Assembly: GCF_000305495.1 (NCBI RefSeq)
Contig: NZ_AJTN02000002.1
Coordinates: forward strand, 1-43,036
Direction: 5' to 3'
DNA length: 43,036 bases
DNA from: Peribacillus psychrosaccharolyticus ATCC 23296
Lineage (GTDB): Bacteria > Bacillota > Bacilli > Bacillales > DSM-1321
The notes beneath the pieces were generated by a model. That model did not search any database and was not told the DNA's origin. It saw nothing but the letters and a program-made list of their open reading frames with translations. The position numbers and the translations under genes were made by a program. Positions 24,771 to 33,555 of this stretch are shown here, one piece after another. How positions within the stretch are numbered: the stretch's first letter is position 1; every line of letters starts with the position of its first letter.

Positions 24771-26000
24771 TTGCAACAAAGTAATCGAATTCATTCTCTT
24801 GATTCATTGAGAGGAATTGCTGCACTCATTGTTTTATTTCATCATTGTCTATTAATGACGCCTTTGTTTCACGCGGCGCATTATAATGAACCGTATGATA
24901 ATGGGTGGGTAACTGCATTTACCAATACCATTTTACATACCTTTTGGGCTGGAAGCGAAGCGGTCTTATTGTTCTTTATTTTAAGCGGATTTGTGTTAGC
25001 AATCCCTTTTATACACGCTAAACCATTCAGCTATCCCAAATATATGATTAAAAGATTCTGTCGGATCTATATTCCATATATTTCGGTCATGACCATTGCT
25101 GTATTGCTAATGATCATCTTTGCAGATTATAAAGGTCACAGTGGGTTGATTCCTTCTTTTAGTGAAAGAAGATGGGCTCACCCAATTTCATGGGAAGCTG
25201 TCATTTCATATCTTCTAATGCTTGGATATGACAATACAAACGTAGATGGACCAACTTGGAGTCTTGTTCATGAAATGAGAATTTCCTTTTTCTTTCCATT
25301 CTTAATGCTGCTCGTTTTAAAATTAAGTTGGAAAAAAGCCATCGTTTTTGGTTTTGCTCTATCGATGTCTCTATCAGCAGGGTTAGCGGCAGTAAATACC
25401 TTCGTCGAAAATCCAATGTATCAAGATATCGTCAATTCGTTTAAAGATACCTTCTTTTATACAACGTTCTTTATCATAGGAGCCGTATTCGCAAAATATT
25501 ATAAAAAGGTGATTCCGGCCTTTACGAATATCCCTGCTTTTATAAAAATTCTTCTATTCATTCTGGCTTTGGTTTTATTTAACATAGATGAAGTGTTCAA
25601 AGTGCTGCAGAAAGACTTTGGAATATTGTCGATGCCGATAAAAGCAGGAGGTGATTGGGTAGCATCTATAGGCGTATTAATCATCTTTTTATTTGCCATT
25701 GATTCGACGCGTGTGAAAGACTTGTTAACCAAGCGGGTGTTTTTATGGCTGGGTAAAGTTTCATATAGTTTATATTTAACTCATATGGTGGTATTGATTA
25801 CATTAATGTACACCTTGGGGAAAATCATTCCATACTATTATGTTTTAGTGATCGTTCCGTTCCTATCGATTGCTGTTGCCGCCGTTACACATACATATAT
25901 TGAAAAGCCAGCACAGAAACTAGGAAACTATTTAACTTCTAAAAAGAAACAGAAACTAGTCATCACACCTAAGCAATCAATCATAAGTAAGAATCCTTGA
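24771..26000 (+). CDS. Acyltransferase 3 family membrane protein (OafA-like)
   Basis: A membrane-bound O-acyltransferase that adds acetyl or other acyl groups to sugars of extracellular polymers. It begins RIHSLDSLRGIAALIVLFHHC, the family signature (SLDxLRGIAA, then the catalytic His in FHH), and has about ten membrane segments. I place the start at TTG 24771 because AGGGAGG lies 8 bases upstream and members begin close to this motif, giving 409 residues. The frame stays open back to a GTG at 24582 that lacks a ribosome site, so a 63-residue N-terminal extension is possible but unsupported. It probably acetylates the exopolysaccharide encoded downstream. Single gene with its own terminator. 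Confidence 0.88.
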   Translation: MQQSNRIHSLDSLRGIAALIVLFHHCLLMTPLFHAAHYNEPYDNGWVTAFTNTILHTFWAGSEAVLLFFILSGFVLAIPFIHAKPFSYPKYMIKRFCRIYIPYISVMTIAVLLMIIFADYKGHSGLIPSFSERRWAHPISWEAVISYLLMLGYDNTNVDGPTWSLVHEMRISFFFPFLMLLVLKLSWKKAIVFGFALSMSLSAGLAAVNTFVENPMYQDIVNSFKDTFFYTTFFIIGAVFAKYYKKVIPAFTNIPAFIKILLFILALVLFNIDEVFKVLQKDFGILSMPIKAGGDWVASIGVLIIFLFAIDSTRVKDLLTKRVFLWLGKVSYSLYLTHMVVLITLMYTLGKIIPYYYVLVIVPFLSIAVAAVTHTYIEKPAQKLGNYLTSKKKQKLVITPKQSIISKNP

Positions 26001-26003
26001 CAA

Positions 26004-26039
26004 ATAAGGCTGCTGAGAATTTCTCAGCAGCCTATTTTG
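26004..26039 (+). terminator. Terminator of the acyltransferase gene
   Basis: Perfect 13-bp stem AGGCTGCTGAGAA (26007-26019) with TTCTCAGCAGCCT (26021-26033), then ATTTT. Confidence 0.9.
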
Positions 26040-26982
26040 TATCTTTTTTTATAAATATCCCACATCGAGTCTAGTTGTATTAACCCACTCGAAACTATAG
26101 AAATCTAGGTATACATCAATTAATTACCAATTTATCGGGAGAAAACACCGTCCAAATGCGGACTTTATTTGTTGAAAAGGTCACTACTATTTTCTAGATG
26201 AATGAAACAAGCGTCAATGGTAGCAGTATTACAGGGCACAAGCGTTACGTCAAAGCCTTTCGGTACTATTACTCTACTCACAAATAAGTCATATGTCATT
26301 TGACAAATTAAAAAGGGAGTATAGAAAAAATGTATTCAGTGTGGATCGTGCTCCTGCAGACAACCGGACCAGCAAGTGCAATAAAAGAAAGGAATAGAAG
26401 TTGTGAGGGAAGTGGATTATACCTGTACCCCTTTTTAAATACTGATAAACCTCTATTTGGAGGCTTTCCTCAATAATTCAATAGTTGGTAATAGTTAACA
26501 TAATAACTGAATGTATATTCATAAAATATATTGTATAAAAAATTGAAAGGGTTTGCAAAATTCGATTGTTTTCAACAAGCTTCTAGGATCACCGGTGGGT
26601 AATTAAGCCCTCAATTAGGGCTAAAAACTATTATCGTATAGCTTCTATTACCTTAGATGGAAATATATAAGAAATACATGAAATACCTTCCAAACATTAT
26701 GACAATATGTTACTGTTGTGGAAGAAATCACAGCCATCGTGTTTTGGGATAAACGAGTATTCCAGCGGATATTCTATAGCCTACTAATATTCTAATACTA
26801 TATTTCAGTATATTTAGATAATTAGTACCGCGAAAATAGTCATGCATAAAATAATGCATAATTTGCCGGGATGGAATTGCTGTGAGAAACAAACGATAGA
26901 TAGTTAATGATAATTCGTGTGACCAGCATGGCTTATCATTAGGTATTTATTTTACTTAGCAGATAAATGTCCGCTAAAGAAT
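26040..26982. other. Nearly 1 kb without a confident gene before the exopolysaccharide operon
   Basis: This long AT-rich leader region holds a 48-codon weak ORF (26330-26476), a perfect small hairpin AGCCCT-CAATT-AGGGCT (26606-26622) followed by AAAAA rather than T's, and several AT-rich stretches. No TetR-like palindrome, known riboswitch core or clear promoter is seen. Its size suggests a regulatory region or long 5' untranslated RNA for the operon that starts at 26997. Confidence 0.5.
26330..26476 (+). CDS. Possible 48-codon ORF, doubtful
   Basis: ATG preceded by AAAGGGAG and, further up, a TTGACA (26300-26305) with TATAGA only 14 bases beyond. The product starts MYSVWIVLLQ, then is polar. 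I recognise nothing in it. The ribosome site is real-looking but there is no terminator or conservation evidence. Confidence 0.25.
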   Translation: MYSVWIVLLQTTGPASAIKERNRSCEGSGLYLYPFLNTDKPLFGGFPQ

Positions 26983-26996
26983 GGGGAGGAACAAAC

Positions 26997-27890
26997 ATGA
27001 AAAAAGTACGTAAAGCGATTATACCAGCAGCAGGATTAGGAACTAGGTTTTTACCAGTTACCAAAGCAATGCCGAAAGAAATGCTTCCAATTGTTGATAA
27101 GCCAACCATTCAGTACATCGTTGAGGAAGCAGTTGCTTCAGGAATTGAAGATATCATTATCGTAACAGGGAAAGGGAAGCGGGCAATTGAAGATCACTTT
27201 GATGTAGCCATGGAGCTTGAACAAAGCTTACAAGCGAAAGGTAAATTAGATTTACTTGATAAAGTCCGCTATTCTACTAACCTTGCTGACATCCACTACA
27301 TCCGTCAAAAAGAACCAAAAGGACTTGGACATGCAGTTTGGTGCGCTAGGAATTTCATTGGAGATGAGCCATTTGCTGTTTTGCTTGGTGATGATATCGT
27401 GCAGAGCGACACACCTTGCTTAAAACAACTTATTGATCAATACGAAGAAACCTTAGCCTCTGTTATTGGTGTTCAAACTGTACCCGAAGCTTTGACTAGC
27501 CGTTACGGAATTATCGATCCTGAGTCTCAAGAAGGCCGTCGTTACCAAGTGAATAACTTTGTTGAGAAGCCAAAGCCCGGAACAGCACCATCAACACTTG
27601 CTATTATGGGCCGATATGTACTAACACCAGAAATCTTCCGTTTCCTTGATCGCCAAGAAACAGGAGCAGGCGGAGAAATCCAACTGACAGACGCTATTCA
27701 ACAATTAAATCAAATCCAACGTGTATTCGCATATGACTTTGAAGGAATTCGTTATGATGTCGGTGAGAAAATCGGTTTCATTAAAACAACCGTCGATTTC
27801 GCTTTGCAAAACAAAGAGCTGCAAGAGGAAGTTATGGAGTATTTATTAGAAGTTACGTCTGCGGCTAAAGTAAAAGTTACACAAGTATAA
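26997..27890 (+). CDS. galU: UTP-glucose-1-phosphate uridylyltransferase (copy 1)
   Basis: A 297-residue nucleotidyltransferase making UDP-glucose from UTP and glucose 1-phosphate. Signature GLGTRFLP at residues 13-20, [10 protein letters not shown], and the LGDD (metal/UTP) and FVEKPK motifs are all intact. ATG 26997 is chosen because GGGGAGG (26983-26989) lies just before it; an upstream in-frame ATG at 26967 lies before that ribosome site. It is the first gene of the exopolysaccharide operon and feeds ugd, two genes downstream, and galE. A very similar second copy lies at 39942-40832. It may alternatively be the housekeeping enzyme for wall glycolipid synthesis. Confidence 0.93.
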   Translation: MKKVRKAIIPAAGLGTRFLPVTKAMPKEMLPIVDKPTIQYIVEEAVASGIEDIIIVTGKGKRAIEDHFDVAMELEQSLQAKGKLDLLDKVRYSTNLADIHYIRQKEPKGLGHAVWCARNFIGDEPFAVLLGDDIVQSDTPCLKQLIDQYEETLASVIGVQTVPEALTSRYGIIDPESQEGRRYQVNNFVEKPKPGTAPSTLAIMGRYVLTPEIFRFLDRQETGAGGEIQLTDAIQQLNQIQRVFAYDFEGIRYDVGEKIGFIKTTVDFALQNKELQEEVMEYLLEVTSAAKVKVTQV

Positions 27891-27904
27891 AAGGAGGGCT
27901 CTAT

Positions 27905-28582
27905 GTGTCAAATCTTGCGAATCAGGAAGCCTTGCTTTCAGAGACGAAAATGTCCACCATCGTCGTAAAAGAAAGAAAAGCATACAGCTATTCGAAGAGG
28001 TTGTTCGATATCATAGGCGCATCCTGTGGACTGCTGGTCTTATCTATTCCGCTATTAATTATTGCTATCTTAATTAAACTAGAAGATCCAAAGGGCAGTG
28101 TTTTCTTTTCACAAAAAAGAATTGGTAAAAATGGCGAAGAATTCGATATGTATAAATTCCGCTCGATGGTTTCGGATGCGGAGGAGCGTCTGGCTGAATT
28201 ATTAGCACAAAATGAAATTGACGGGGCCATGTTTAAGATGAAAGATGACCCCCGTATCACGAAGATTGGGAAATTCATCCGCAAAACGAGTATTGATGAA
28301 TTCCCTCAATTCTTCAACATTCTTATAGGGGATATGAGTCTGGTGGGCCCGCGTCCGCCGCTTCCCCGGGAAGTTGAAGTCTATACGAATTATGATAGAC
28401 AGCGGTTATTAGTCACCCCAGGATGCACAGGATTATGGCAGGTAAGCGGCCGTAATCACTTAAGCTTTCATCAAATGGTCGAGCTAGATCTTCAGTATAT
28501 TGAACAGAGATCGTTTATGTTTGATCTGACCATCATATTTAGAACCGTGTTTTTACTGGTCGGATCAAAAGATGCCTATTAA
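27905..28582 (+). CDS. Initiating sugar transferase, TuaA/WcaJ-type, short form
   Basis: A 225-residue bacterial sugar transferase (polyisoprenyl-phosphate hexose-1-phosphate transferase) that loads the first sugar onto undecaprenyl phosphate. It has one hydrophobic segment at about residues 36-58 (the re-entrant helix), then FFSQKRIGKNGEEFDMYKFR (two adjacent motifs), TSIDEFPQFFNIL, GDMSLVGPRPPLP and TPGCTGLWQVSGR, the family's catalytic core. GTG start with AAAGGAGGG upstream. It sits between galU and ugd, so it likely transfers glucose or galactose phosphate. A second, sequence-distinct initiating transferase lies at 41984. Confidence 0.92.
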   Translation: MSNLANQEALLSETKMSTIVVKERKAYSYSKRLFDIIGASCGLLVLSIPLLIIAILIKLEDPKGSVFFSQKRIGKNGEEFDMYKFRSMVSDAEERLAELLAQNEIDGAMFKMKDDPRITKIGKFIRKTSIDEFPQFFNILIGDMSLVGPRPPLPREVEVYTNYDRQRLLVTPGCTGLWQVSGRNHLSFHQMVELDLQYIEQRSFMFDLTIIFRTVFLLVGSKDAY

Positions 28583-28633
28583 AAATGACGGATTGATGAA
28601 TAAATACTTTTCACTAATTAGGAGCTGTTTGAT

Positions 28634-29953
28634 TTGAATATTGCAGTAGTTGGAACTGGATATGTTGGACTTGTTACTGGAGTAGGACTTTCTGCTATTG
28701 GTCATCATGTTACCTGTATCGATATTGATGAAGAAAAAGTGAACAAAATGAAGCAAGGGATTTCACCGATTTTTGAACCGGGTCTAGAAGACTTAATGAA
28801 GGAAAACATCCTTGCAGATCGTTTGCATTTCACCACGAATTACGCAGATACCTTCCTAAATCTTGATATCGTTTATATTGCTGTGGGAACTCCAGAAAAC
28901 GAGGACGGAACAGCTAACTTAACCTTTATTGATAAAGTAGTTGACCAGATTGCCTACTATACCAAGAAGGAAATCATCGTCGTAACAAAAAGCACGGTTC
29001 CAGTCGGCACCAATCATTATATTAAAGACAAATTAACGAAACAAAATCCAAATGTGGCCTTTGAAGTAGTTTCTAATCCGGAATTTCTACGTGAAGGATC
29101 GGCCGTTTATGATGTCTTTCATGGCAGCCGGATTGTCATCGGATCAGATAGTGAAGCTGCGGCTGAAGTGATGCATCAAGTAAACGAACCATTTGGTATT
29201 CCAATCTTCAAAACAGACACATGCAGTGCTGAAATGATTAAATATGCTTCAAACGCCTTCCTAGCAACCAAAATCAGCTTCATTAACGAAATTGCAAATG
29301 TATGTGAAAAGGTGAATGCAGATATTGAGGAAGTAGCGCTTGGAATGGGATTAGATAATCGAATCGGCAGTCAATTCCTTAAAGCTGGCATTGGCTACGG
29401 CGGGTCTTGTTTCCCTAAAGATACAAAAGCCTTGAAACAAATTGCTGATGAAGTAGATTATGAGTTTGGTCTGCTTAATGCAGTCATTGAGTTTAATAAT
29501 AAGCAAAGAAAGAAACTATTAAACCAAGCTTTACTAGATTTTGATTCCTTAGCAGGCAAGAATATCGGAATCCTTGGGTTAGCGTTCAAGCCAGATACGG
29601 ATGATATTCGTGAAGCAGCGTCGCTTGAAATCATTCCTGAATTGGTGAAAATGGGTGCAAACGTCAAAGCTTATGATCCTGTAGCAATGGATAACGCTAA
29701 GAAAGTACTTCCAGCTGAAGTGACATATGTCGATTCACCAACTCTTGCACTAGCGGATACGGATTTGGTATTCATCTTAACGGAATGGGCAGATATCAGA
29801 GACCTTCCATTATCAACGTTCGAGAATCAAATGAGGAATTCGAATGTCTATGATGGCAGAAATTGCTTTAGCCAAAAGGACATTCAACAATCAAATCTTC
29901 AATCCTACTATTCAATCGGCCGGGCAGCGAAAAGACAGGAAGTTCTCGTTTAA
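28634..29953 (+). CDS. ugd: UDP-glucose 6-dehydrogenase
   Basis: A 439-residue NAD-dependent enzyme that oxidises UDP-glucose to UDP-glucuronate. N-terminal GxGxxG at residues 7-12, the nucleotide-sugar segment NPEFLREGSA (148-157) and catalytic Cys259 in GYGGSCFPKD are complete. TTG start with AGGAG upstream. B. subtilis orthologues (TuaD, YwqF) are activated by tyrosine phosphorylation by the PtkA kinase and reversed by a YwqE-type phosphatase; the only such phosphatase gene here is a ruin (37200-37800). The product makes the polymer acidic. Confidence 0.95.
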   Translation: MNIAVVGTGYVGLVTGVGLSAIGHHVTCIDIDEEKVNKMKQGISPIFEPGLEDLMKENILADRLHFTTNYADTFLNLDIVYIAVGTPENEDGTANLTFIDKVVDQIAYYTKKEIIVVTKSTVPVGTNHYIKDKLTKQNPNVAFEVVSNPEFLREGSAVYDVFHGSRIVIGSDSEAAAEVMHQVNEPFGIPIFKTDTCSAEMIKYASNAFLATKISFINEIANVCEKVNADIEEVALGMGLDNRIGSQFLKAGIGYGGSCFPKDTKALKQIADEVDYEFGLLNAVIEFNNKQRKKLLNQALLDFDSLAGKNIGILGLAFKPDTDDIREAASLEIIPELVKMGANVKAYDPVAMDNAKKVLPAEVTYVDSPTLALADTDLVFILTEWADIRDLPLSTFENQMRNSNVYDGRNCFSQKDIQQSNLQSYYSIGRAAKRQEVLV

Positions 29954-29979
29954 CACATACAAAGAAAGCTGGGATTAGC

Positions 29980-30435
29980 ATGAAAATCTGTTTTGCCGCT
30001 TCGTCGGGAGGACACCTCGAGCAGTTGCTGATGCTGACACCGATGATGAACAAGTACGACAGCTTTGTTCTAACAGAGAAAACAAATTATGAAATGAATA
30101 AAAAAGGGTTAGATATCGTTAAGGTACCTCAAGTAAACAGAAGAGAAAAAACGTTTATCTTTAAATTTCTGCTGTTGAGTATTCAAACCTTATTCATTTT
30201 CTTAAAAGAAAAGCCGGATGTTGTGATCTCAACAGGCGCTTTAGCAACCGTACCGATGTGTACGATTGCTAAGGTATTCCGGAAAAAGGTCATCTTTATC
30301 GAGTCCTTTTCAAAAATCAGTTCGCCTACGGTTACGGGCAAACTTATGTATAAGATTGCAGACCAATTTATCGTTCAATGGGAAGATATGATTAAGCATT
30401 ATCCTAAAGCAATCTATGGCGGTGGAATCTATTGA
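29980..30435 (+). CDS. Alg14-like glycosyltransferase subunit (PssD/Cps14F type)
   Basis: A 151-residue protein equivalent to the N-terminal half of a GT28 glycosyltransferase. SSGGHLEQLL at residues 8-17 matches the acceptor-side SGGH motif, a central hydrophobic segment (FLLLSIQTLFIFL) gives membrane attachment, and FIESFSKI is the typical acceptor-domain strand. It recruits the partner catalytic subunit to the membrane to add the second sugar. Its stop overlaps the next start by four bases (TTGA), so the two subunits are made in step. ATG start 29980. Confidence 0.88.
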   Translation: MKICFAASSGGHLEQLLMLTPMMNKYDSFVLTEKTNYEMNKKGLDIVKVPQVNRREKTFIFKFLLLSIQTLFIFLKEKPDVVISTGALATVPMCTIAKVFRKKVIFIESFSKISSPTVTGKLMYKIADQFIVQWEDMIKHYPKAIYGGGIY

Positions 30436-30911
30436 TCTTCATAACGGTAGGTTCACAGAAATTCCAGTTTGACCGGCTGCTAAAGGAAGTGGACCGGTTA
30501 ATCGAAACAGGGAAGATGAACGGTTCTGAGATCGTCGCTCAAACGGGTTACTGTCAGTATGAACCAAAACACTTCCACTTTGAACCATTTATGTCGAAAG
30601 ATGATTTTCTAACTCATATCAACAACAGTGAAATCGTCATTACACATGGAGGAACAGGGTCCATCATCAATAGTGTGAAACTTGGGAAAAAAGTGATTGG
30701 TGTTCCGAGACAAGAGGCCTTTGGCGAACATGTGGATAACCATCAATTTGAGATTATCGAGGAATTCGAGAATACGAAACTAATCTATGCCGTATACGAG
30801 ATTGCGGATCTTGAAGACGCACTTGTAAAGGTAGTCGATATGACCTTCAGAACGTATCAATCGAATACAAATCATATTATTGAACTTTTAGAAACAGCGC
30901 TGCATACATAA
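30432..30911 (+). CDS. Alg13-like glycosyltransferase subunit (PssE/Cps14G type)
   Basis: A 159-residue protein equivalent to the C-terminal, donor-binding half of a GT28 enzyme. Starts IFITVGSQKFQFDRLL (the GS...F motif), and has VITHGGTGSI (residues 69-78), the UDP-sugar binding loop, and GVPRQEAFGEHVDNHQ. TTG start at 30432 overlapping the stop of the Alg14-like gene. Together they probably add a sugar (galactose, GlcA or GlcNAc in known systems) to the lipid-linked intermediate. No membrane segment, consistent with being tethered by the partner. Confidence 0.9.
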   Translation: MIFITVGSQKFQFDRLLKEVDRLIETGKMNGSEIVAQTGYCQYEPKHFHFEPFMSKDDFLTHINNSEIVITHGGTGSIINSVKLGKKVIGVPRQEAFGEHVDNHQFEIIEEFENTKLIYAVYEIADLEDALVKVVDMTFRTYQSNTNHIIELLETALHT

Positions 30912-30937
30912 CATGATGGATGGAAAAGGTGAAAAAA

Positions 30938-32005
30938 ATGAATGTTTTAATGATTGGATCTCATTTACGTGTCAATGGTGGGATTACCCGAGTTGTGAAA
31001 AATTATATGGAAGCTGGCTTGAATGAAAAAGCCAATCTTACCTATTTTCCAACGTATTATGGAAGTAACAATCTAGTAAATATCTTGTATTTCTTTACAA
31101 GATATTTACTTCTTTATTTTCAACTGGTCATTCTGCGCAAAGACTATGATGCCGCACATATTCATATGTCCTATAAAGGAAGCTTCCTGCGGAAGAAAGT
31201 GATTATCGCTCTGTTAAAGAAAAGAAAGATTCCGATGGTCTTACATATGCATGGCTCACAGTTCAAAGACTTTTATAATAACAGCTCTAAAAGTCAGCAA
31301 AGTGAAATCAAGAATACCTTGAATTCGGTGGATGTCATTCTAGCGTTAGGTCAGCAATGGAAGCAATTCTATGAAAGTATCAGTACGGCGAAGGTTATTT
31401 CCTTGGATAATGCGGTATTCCCTAAAGAAGAAGAGGCAGTTCAAGAGGAGAAGGTTTATATCTCCACGATGGGTGTGTTGTCTCAGCGGAAAGGGTCGTA
31501 TGATTTACTAGAAGTTGGCAAGCGATTAAAAGGGAAAATTGATAAAAAGTATAAATTTCTCATCGCAGGTGACGGCGATGTCGAGATCATCAAGAAGAAG
31601 ATCAAAGAACTAGATTTAGAAGAGCTATTCGTCATTCCGGGTTGGATTTCCGATCAAGCAAAAATTGAGGAAATCTATCAGAAGAGTGCAATCTATATGC
31701 TTCCTTCCTATAATGAAGGCATGCCGATGTCTGTTTTAGAAGGAATGAGCTATGGGATTCCGATCATTTCGACTCGAGTCGGTTCCATTGAAACCGTCGT
31801 TGAAGCGGAAAATGGGATTCTGGTTCAGCCAGGAGAAATCGATGAAATGGTAAAGAGTATAACCTACATACTGGATCATCCGGAAGTACAGACCGCGATG
31901 TCGAAGAATAATAGGGAAAAAATCAATCAGCGATTTAATATCTATTCATCGATTGATGATCTTCTTGTGATTTTTCGCGATTTGCAGACAAAAGTAGGTA
32001 AGTGA
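30938..32005 (+). CDS. Glycosyltransferase family 4 (GT-B)
   Basis: A 355-residue retaining GT-B glycosyltransferase that extends the repeat unit on its lipid carrier in the cytoplasm. The N-terminal half starts MNVLMIGSHLRVNGGITRVV, and the C-terminal half carries the donor site: STMGVLSQRKG, LIAGDGD, then the EX7E-type segment YNEGMPMSVLEGMSYG followed by PIISTRVGSIETVV. Start ATG 30938 is preferred over 30920 because AAAGGTG lies 6 bases upstream and families begin there. The sugar donor cannot be told from sequence. Confidence 0.9.
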   Translation: MNVLMIGSHLRVNGGITRVVKNYMEAGLNEKANLTYFPTYYGSNNLVNILYFFTRYLLLYFQLVILRKDYDAAHIHMSYKGSFLRKKVIIALLKKRKIPMVLHMHGSQFKDFYNNSSKSQQSEIKNTLNSVDVILALGQQWKQFYESISTAKVISLDNAVFPKEEEAVQEEKVYISTMGVLSQRKGSYDLLEVGKRLKGKIDKKYKFLIAGDGDVEIIKKKIKELDLEELFVIPGWISDQAKIEEIYQKSAIYMLPSYNEGMPMSVLEGMSYGIPIISTRVGSIETVVEAENGILVQPGEIDEMVKSITYILDHPEVQTAMSKNNREKINQRFNIYSSIDDLLVIFRDLQTKVGK

Positions 32006-32008
32006 AAC

Positions 32009-33553
32009 ATGTCCAAGAATCTAGTCAAAGCAGGGATACTCCTATTTATATTGTCTACGGTAAGCAAACTATTAGGCTTTCTCCGTGAAACATTTTTAGC
32101 TTACTATTATGGGACGTCCTATGAATCGGATGCGTATTTCATTGCATTAACACCCTCAACATTGGCGATTACCTTTTCATTAAGCCTTAGCAGTGTTTTT
32201 CTACCGTTATTCGTCAAATATATGAGCAATAAAAAAGAAGCCTATCGGTTTACGAATAACATTATCACGATGTTCTTTATCGTAACGGGGATTCTTTATC
32301 TTTCGTTATTTATGGATAATAGTCCGATTATTAAGCTGCTGGCACCGGGCCTTCCGCCTGAATCTGAGGCTCTTTCTATTCAGTTGCTTAAGGTATTATT
32401 TCCGTTAGTCTTTATCGTGATCTGTATACAGCTGTTCACAGATATGTTAAACAGCTATGAGAAGTTTCTCATTCCGGCATTAAGTATCCTGCCGAATAAT
32501 GCCATTATCATTCTTTACTTGCTTGTTTATGGAAAAAGTTTAGGGATTATCGGAATTGCAGTGGTTACGCTAATCAGCTTTATTGTTCAGTTCCTTCTAT
32601 TATATTACTTTCTCCGGAAGGAAACGTATTCGTTCACTTTTACTAAGAAATTCTTAGACGAAAATACCAAGGGCTTTATGCTGTTGGCGATGCCCGTAAT
32701 CGTGAGCAGTTTGTTTAGTCAGTTAAATGCAGTAGTGGATCGATTATTAGCTTCTACACTCAGTGAAGGAAGTATTTCCTCCTTAATGTATGCCTACAGA
32801 CTGAAAAGCATGGTCATTGGGATTTTCATTTCGGCGCTGATTACGATTTCGTTTCCAAAGGTGTCAAAGCTTGCGAATAATTTGAAACGGAAAGAGTTAA
32901 TCGAGTTGACGAAAGAGAATATTCTCTTAATTTTTCTTGTTGTCGGACCAGTCAGTGCCTATCTGATGCTGTTTGGTTCAGAGATTGTTGAAATCCTTTT
33001 CCAGCGTGGGGCATTTGGTGAAGACGCGAAGCTTGCTACAGGTGGTGTCTTTTTCTATTACTCCTTAGGCTTAGTATTCGTCGGCGTTCGAGAACTTGTG
33101 CTCCGGAATTTCTATGCATTAGGCAATACGAAAACACCAACCGTCATTCTTATCATCAGCTTAGTGCTTAACATGATTCTCAGCTATTTATTTGTAGGCT
33201 GGTTTGGTTTATATGGATTAGGCCTGTCATCTTCCGTCGGCATTATCATAAGTGTCTGGATGTTGACGAATAAATTAAAGAATTACTTACCGAATATTTG
33301 GGACAAAGCCTTTGTGGCAGCATGTGTGAAGGTGAGTCTTTCCTTGATTATTGCAGCAATGGCCATCAAGGCAATCCTGATGTATTCACCGCTTTTCGCT
33401 TGGGAGTCCAATCAGTCGATTATCTTCAAGCTCATTATTCTCATCATCTATTTTGTTCTATTTACAGTCGTGTATCTGGTTGTTTTGCTCGGCCTGCGAG
33501 ACAAGCAAATCACCCGCTTCTTTACGAAATTTTTGTCTAAAAAAGGAGAATAG
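32009..33553 (+). CDS. MurJ/MVF-type lipid-linked oligosaccharide flippase
   Basis: A 514-residue transporter with about fourteen membrane segments. It begins with the MVF-family element ILSTVSKLLGFLRETFLAYYYG (two adjacent stretches), has the ASTLSEGSISSLMYAYRL loop and FQRGAFGEDA later, as in MurJ and its relatives in polysaccharide loci. It would flip the lipid-linked repeat unit to the outer face. It is one codon after the GT4 gene and three bases before the pyruvyl transferase gene, tightly within the operon. Whether it replaces a Wzx of the PST family or is a second MurJ for peptidoglycan is undecided; the operon location argues for exopolysaccharide. Confidence 0.88.
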   Translation: MSKNLVKAGILLFILSTVSKLLGFLRETFLAYYYGTSYESDAYFIALTPSTLAITFSLSLSSVFLPLFVKYMSNKKEAYRFTNNIITMFFIVTGILYLSLFMDNSPIIKLLAPGLPPESEALSIQLLKVLFPLVFIVICIQLFTDMLNSYEKFLIPALSILPNNAIIILYLLVYGKSLGIIGIAVVTLISFIVQFLLLYYFLRKETYSFTFTKKFLDENTKGFMLLAMPVIVSSLFSQLNAVVDRLLASTLSEGSISSLMYAYRLKSMVIGIFISALITISFPKVSKLANNLKRKELIELTKENILLIFLVVGPVSAYLMLFGSEIVEILFQRGAFGEDAKLATGGVFFYYSLGLVFVGVRELVLRNFYALGNTKTPTVILIISLVLNMILSYLFVGWFGLYGLGLSSSVGIIISVWMLTNKLKNYLPNIWDKAFVAACVKVSLSLIIAAMAIKAILMYSPLFAWESNQSIIFKLIILIIYFVLFTVVYLVVLLGLRDKQITRFFTKFLSKKGE

Positions 33554-33555
33554 CA

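Noticed and set aside
26590-26640. A riboswitch or intrinsic terminator around the AGCCCT/AGGGCT hairpin
   Set aside because: The stem is only 6 bp and followed by A's rather than T's on the plus strand, and no known aptamer core surrounds it.
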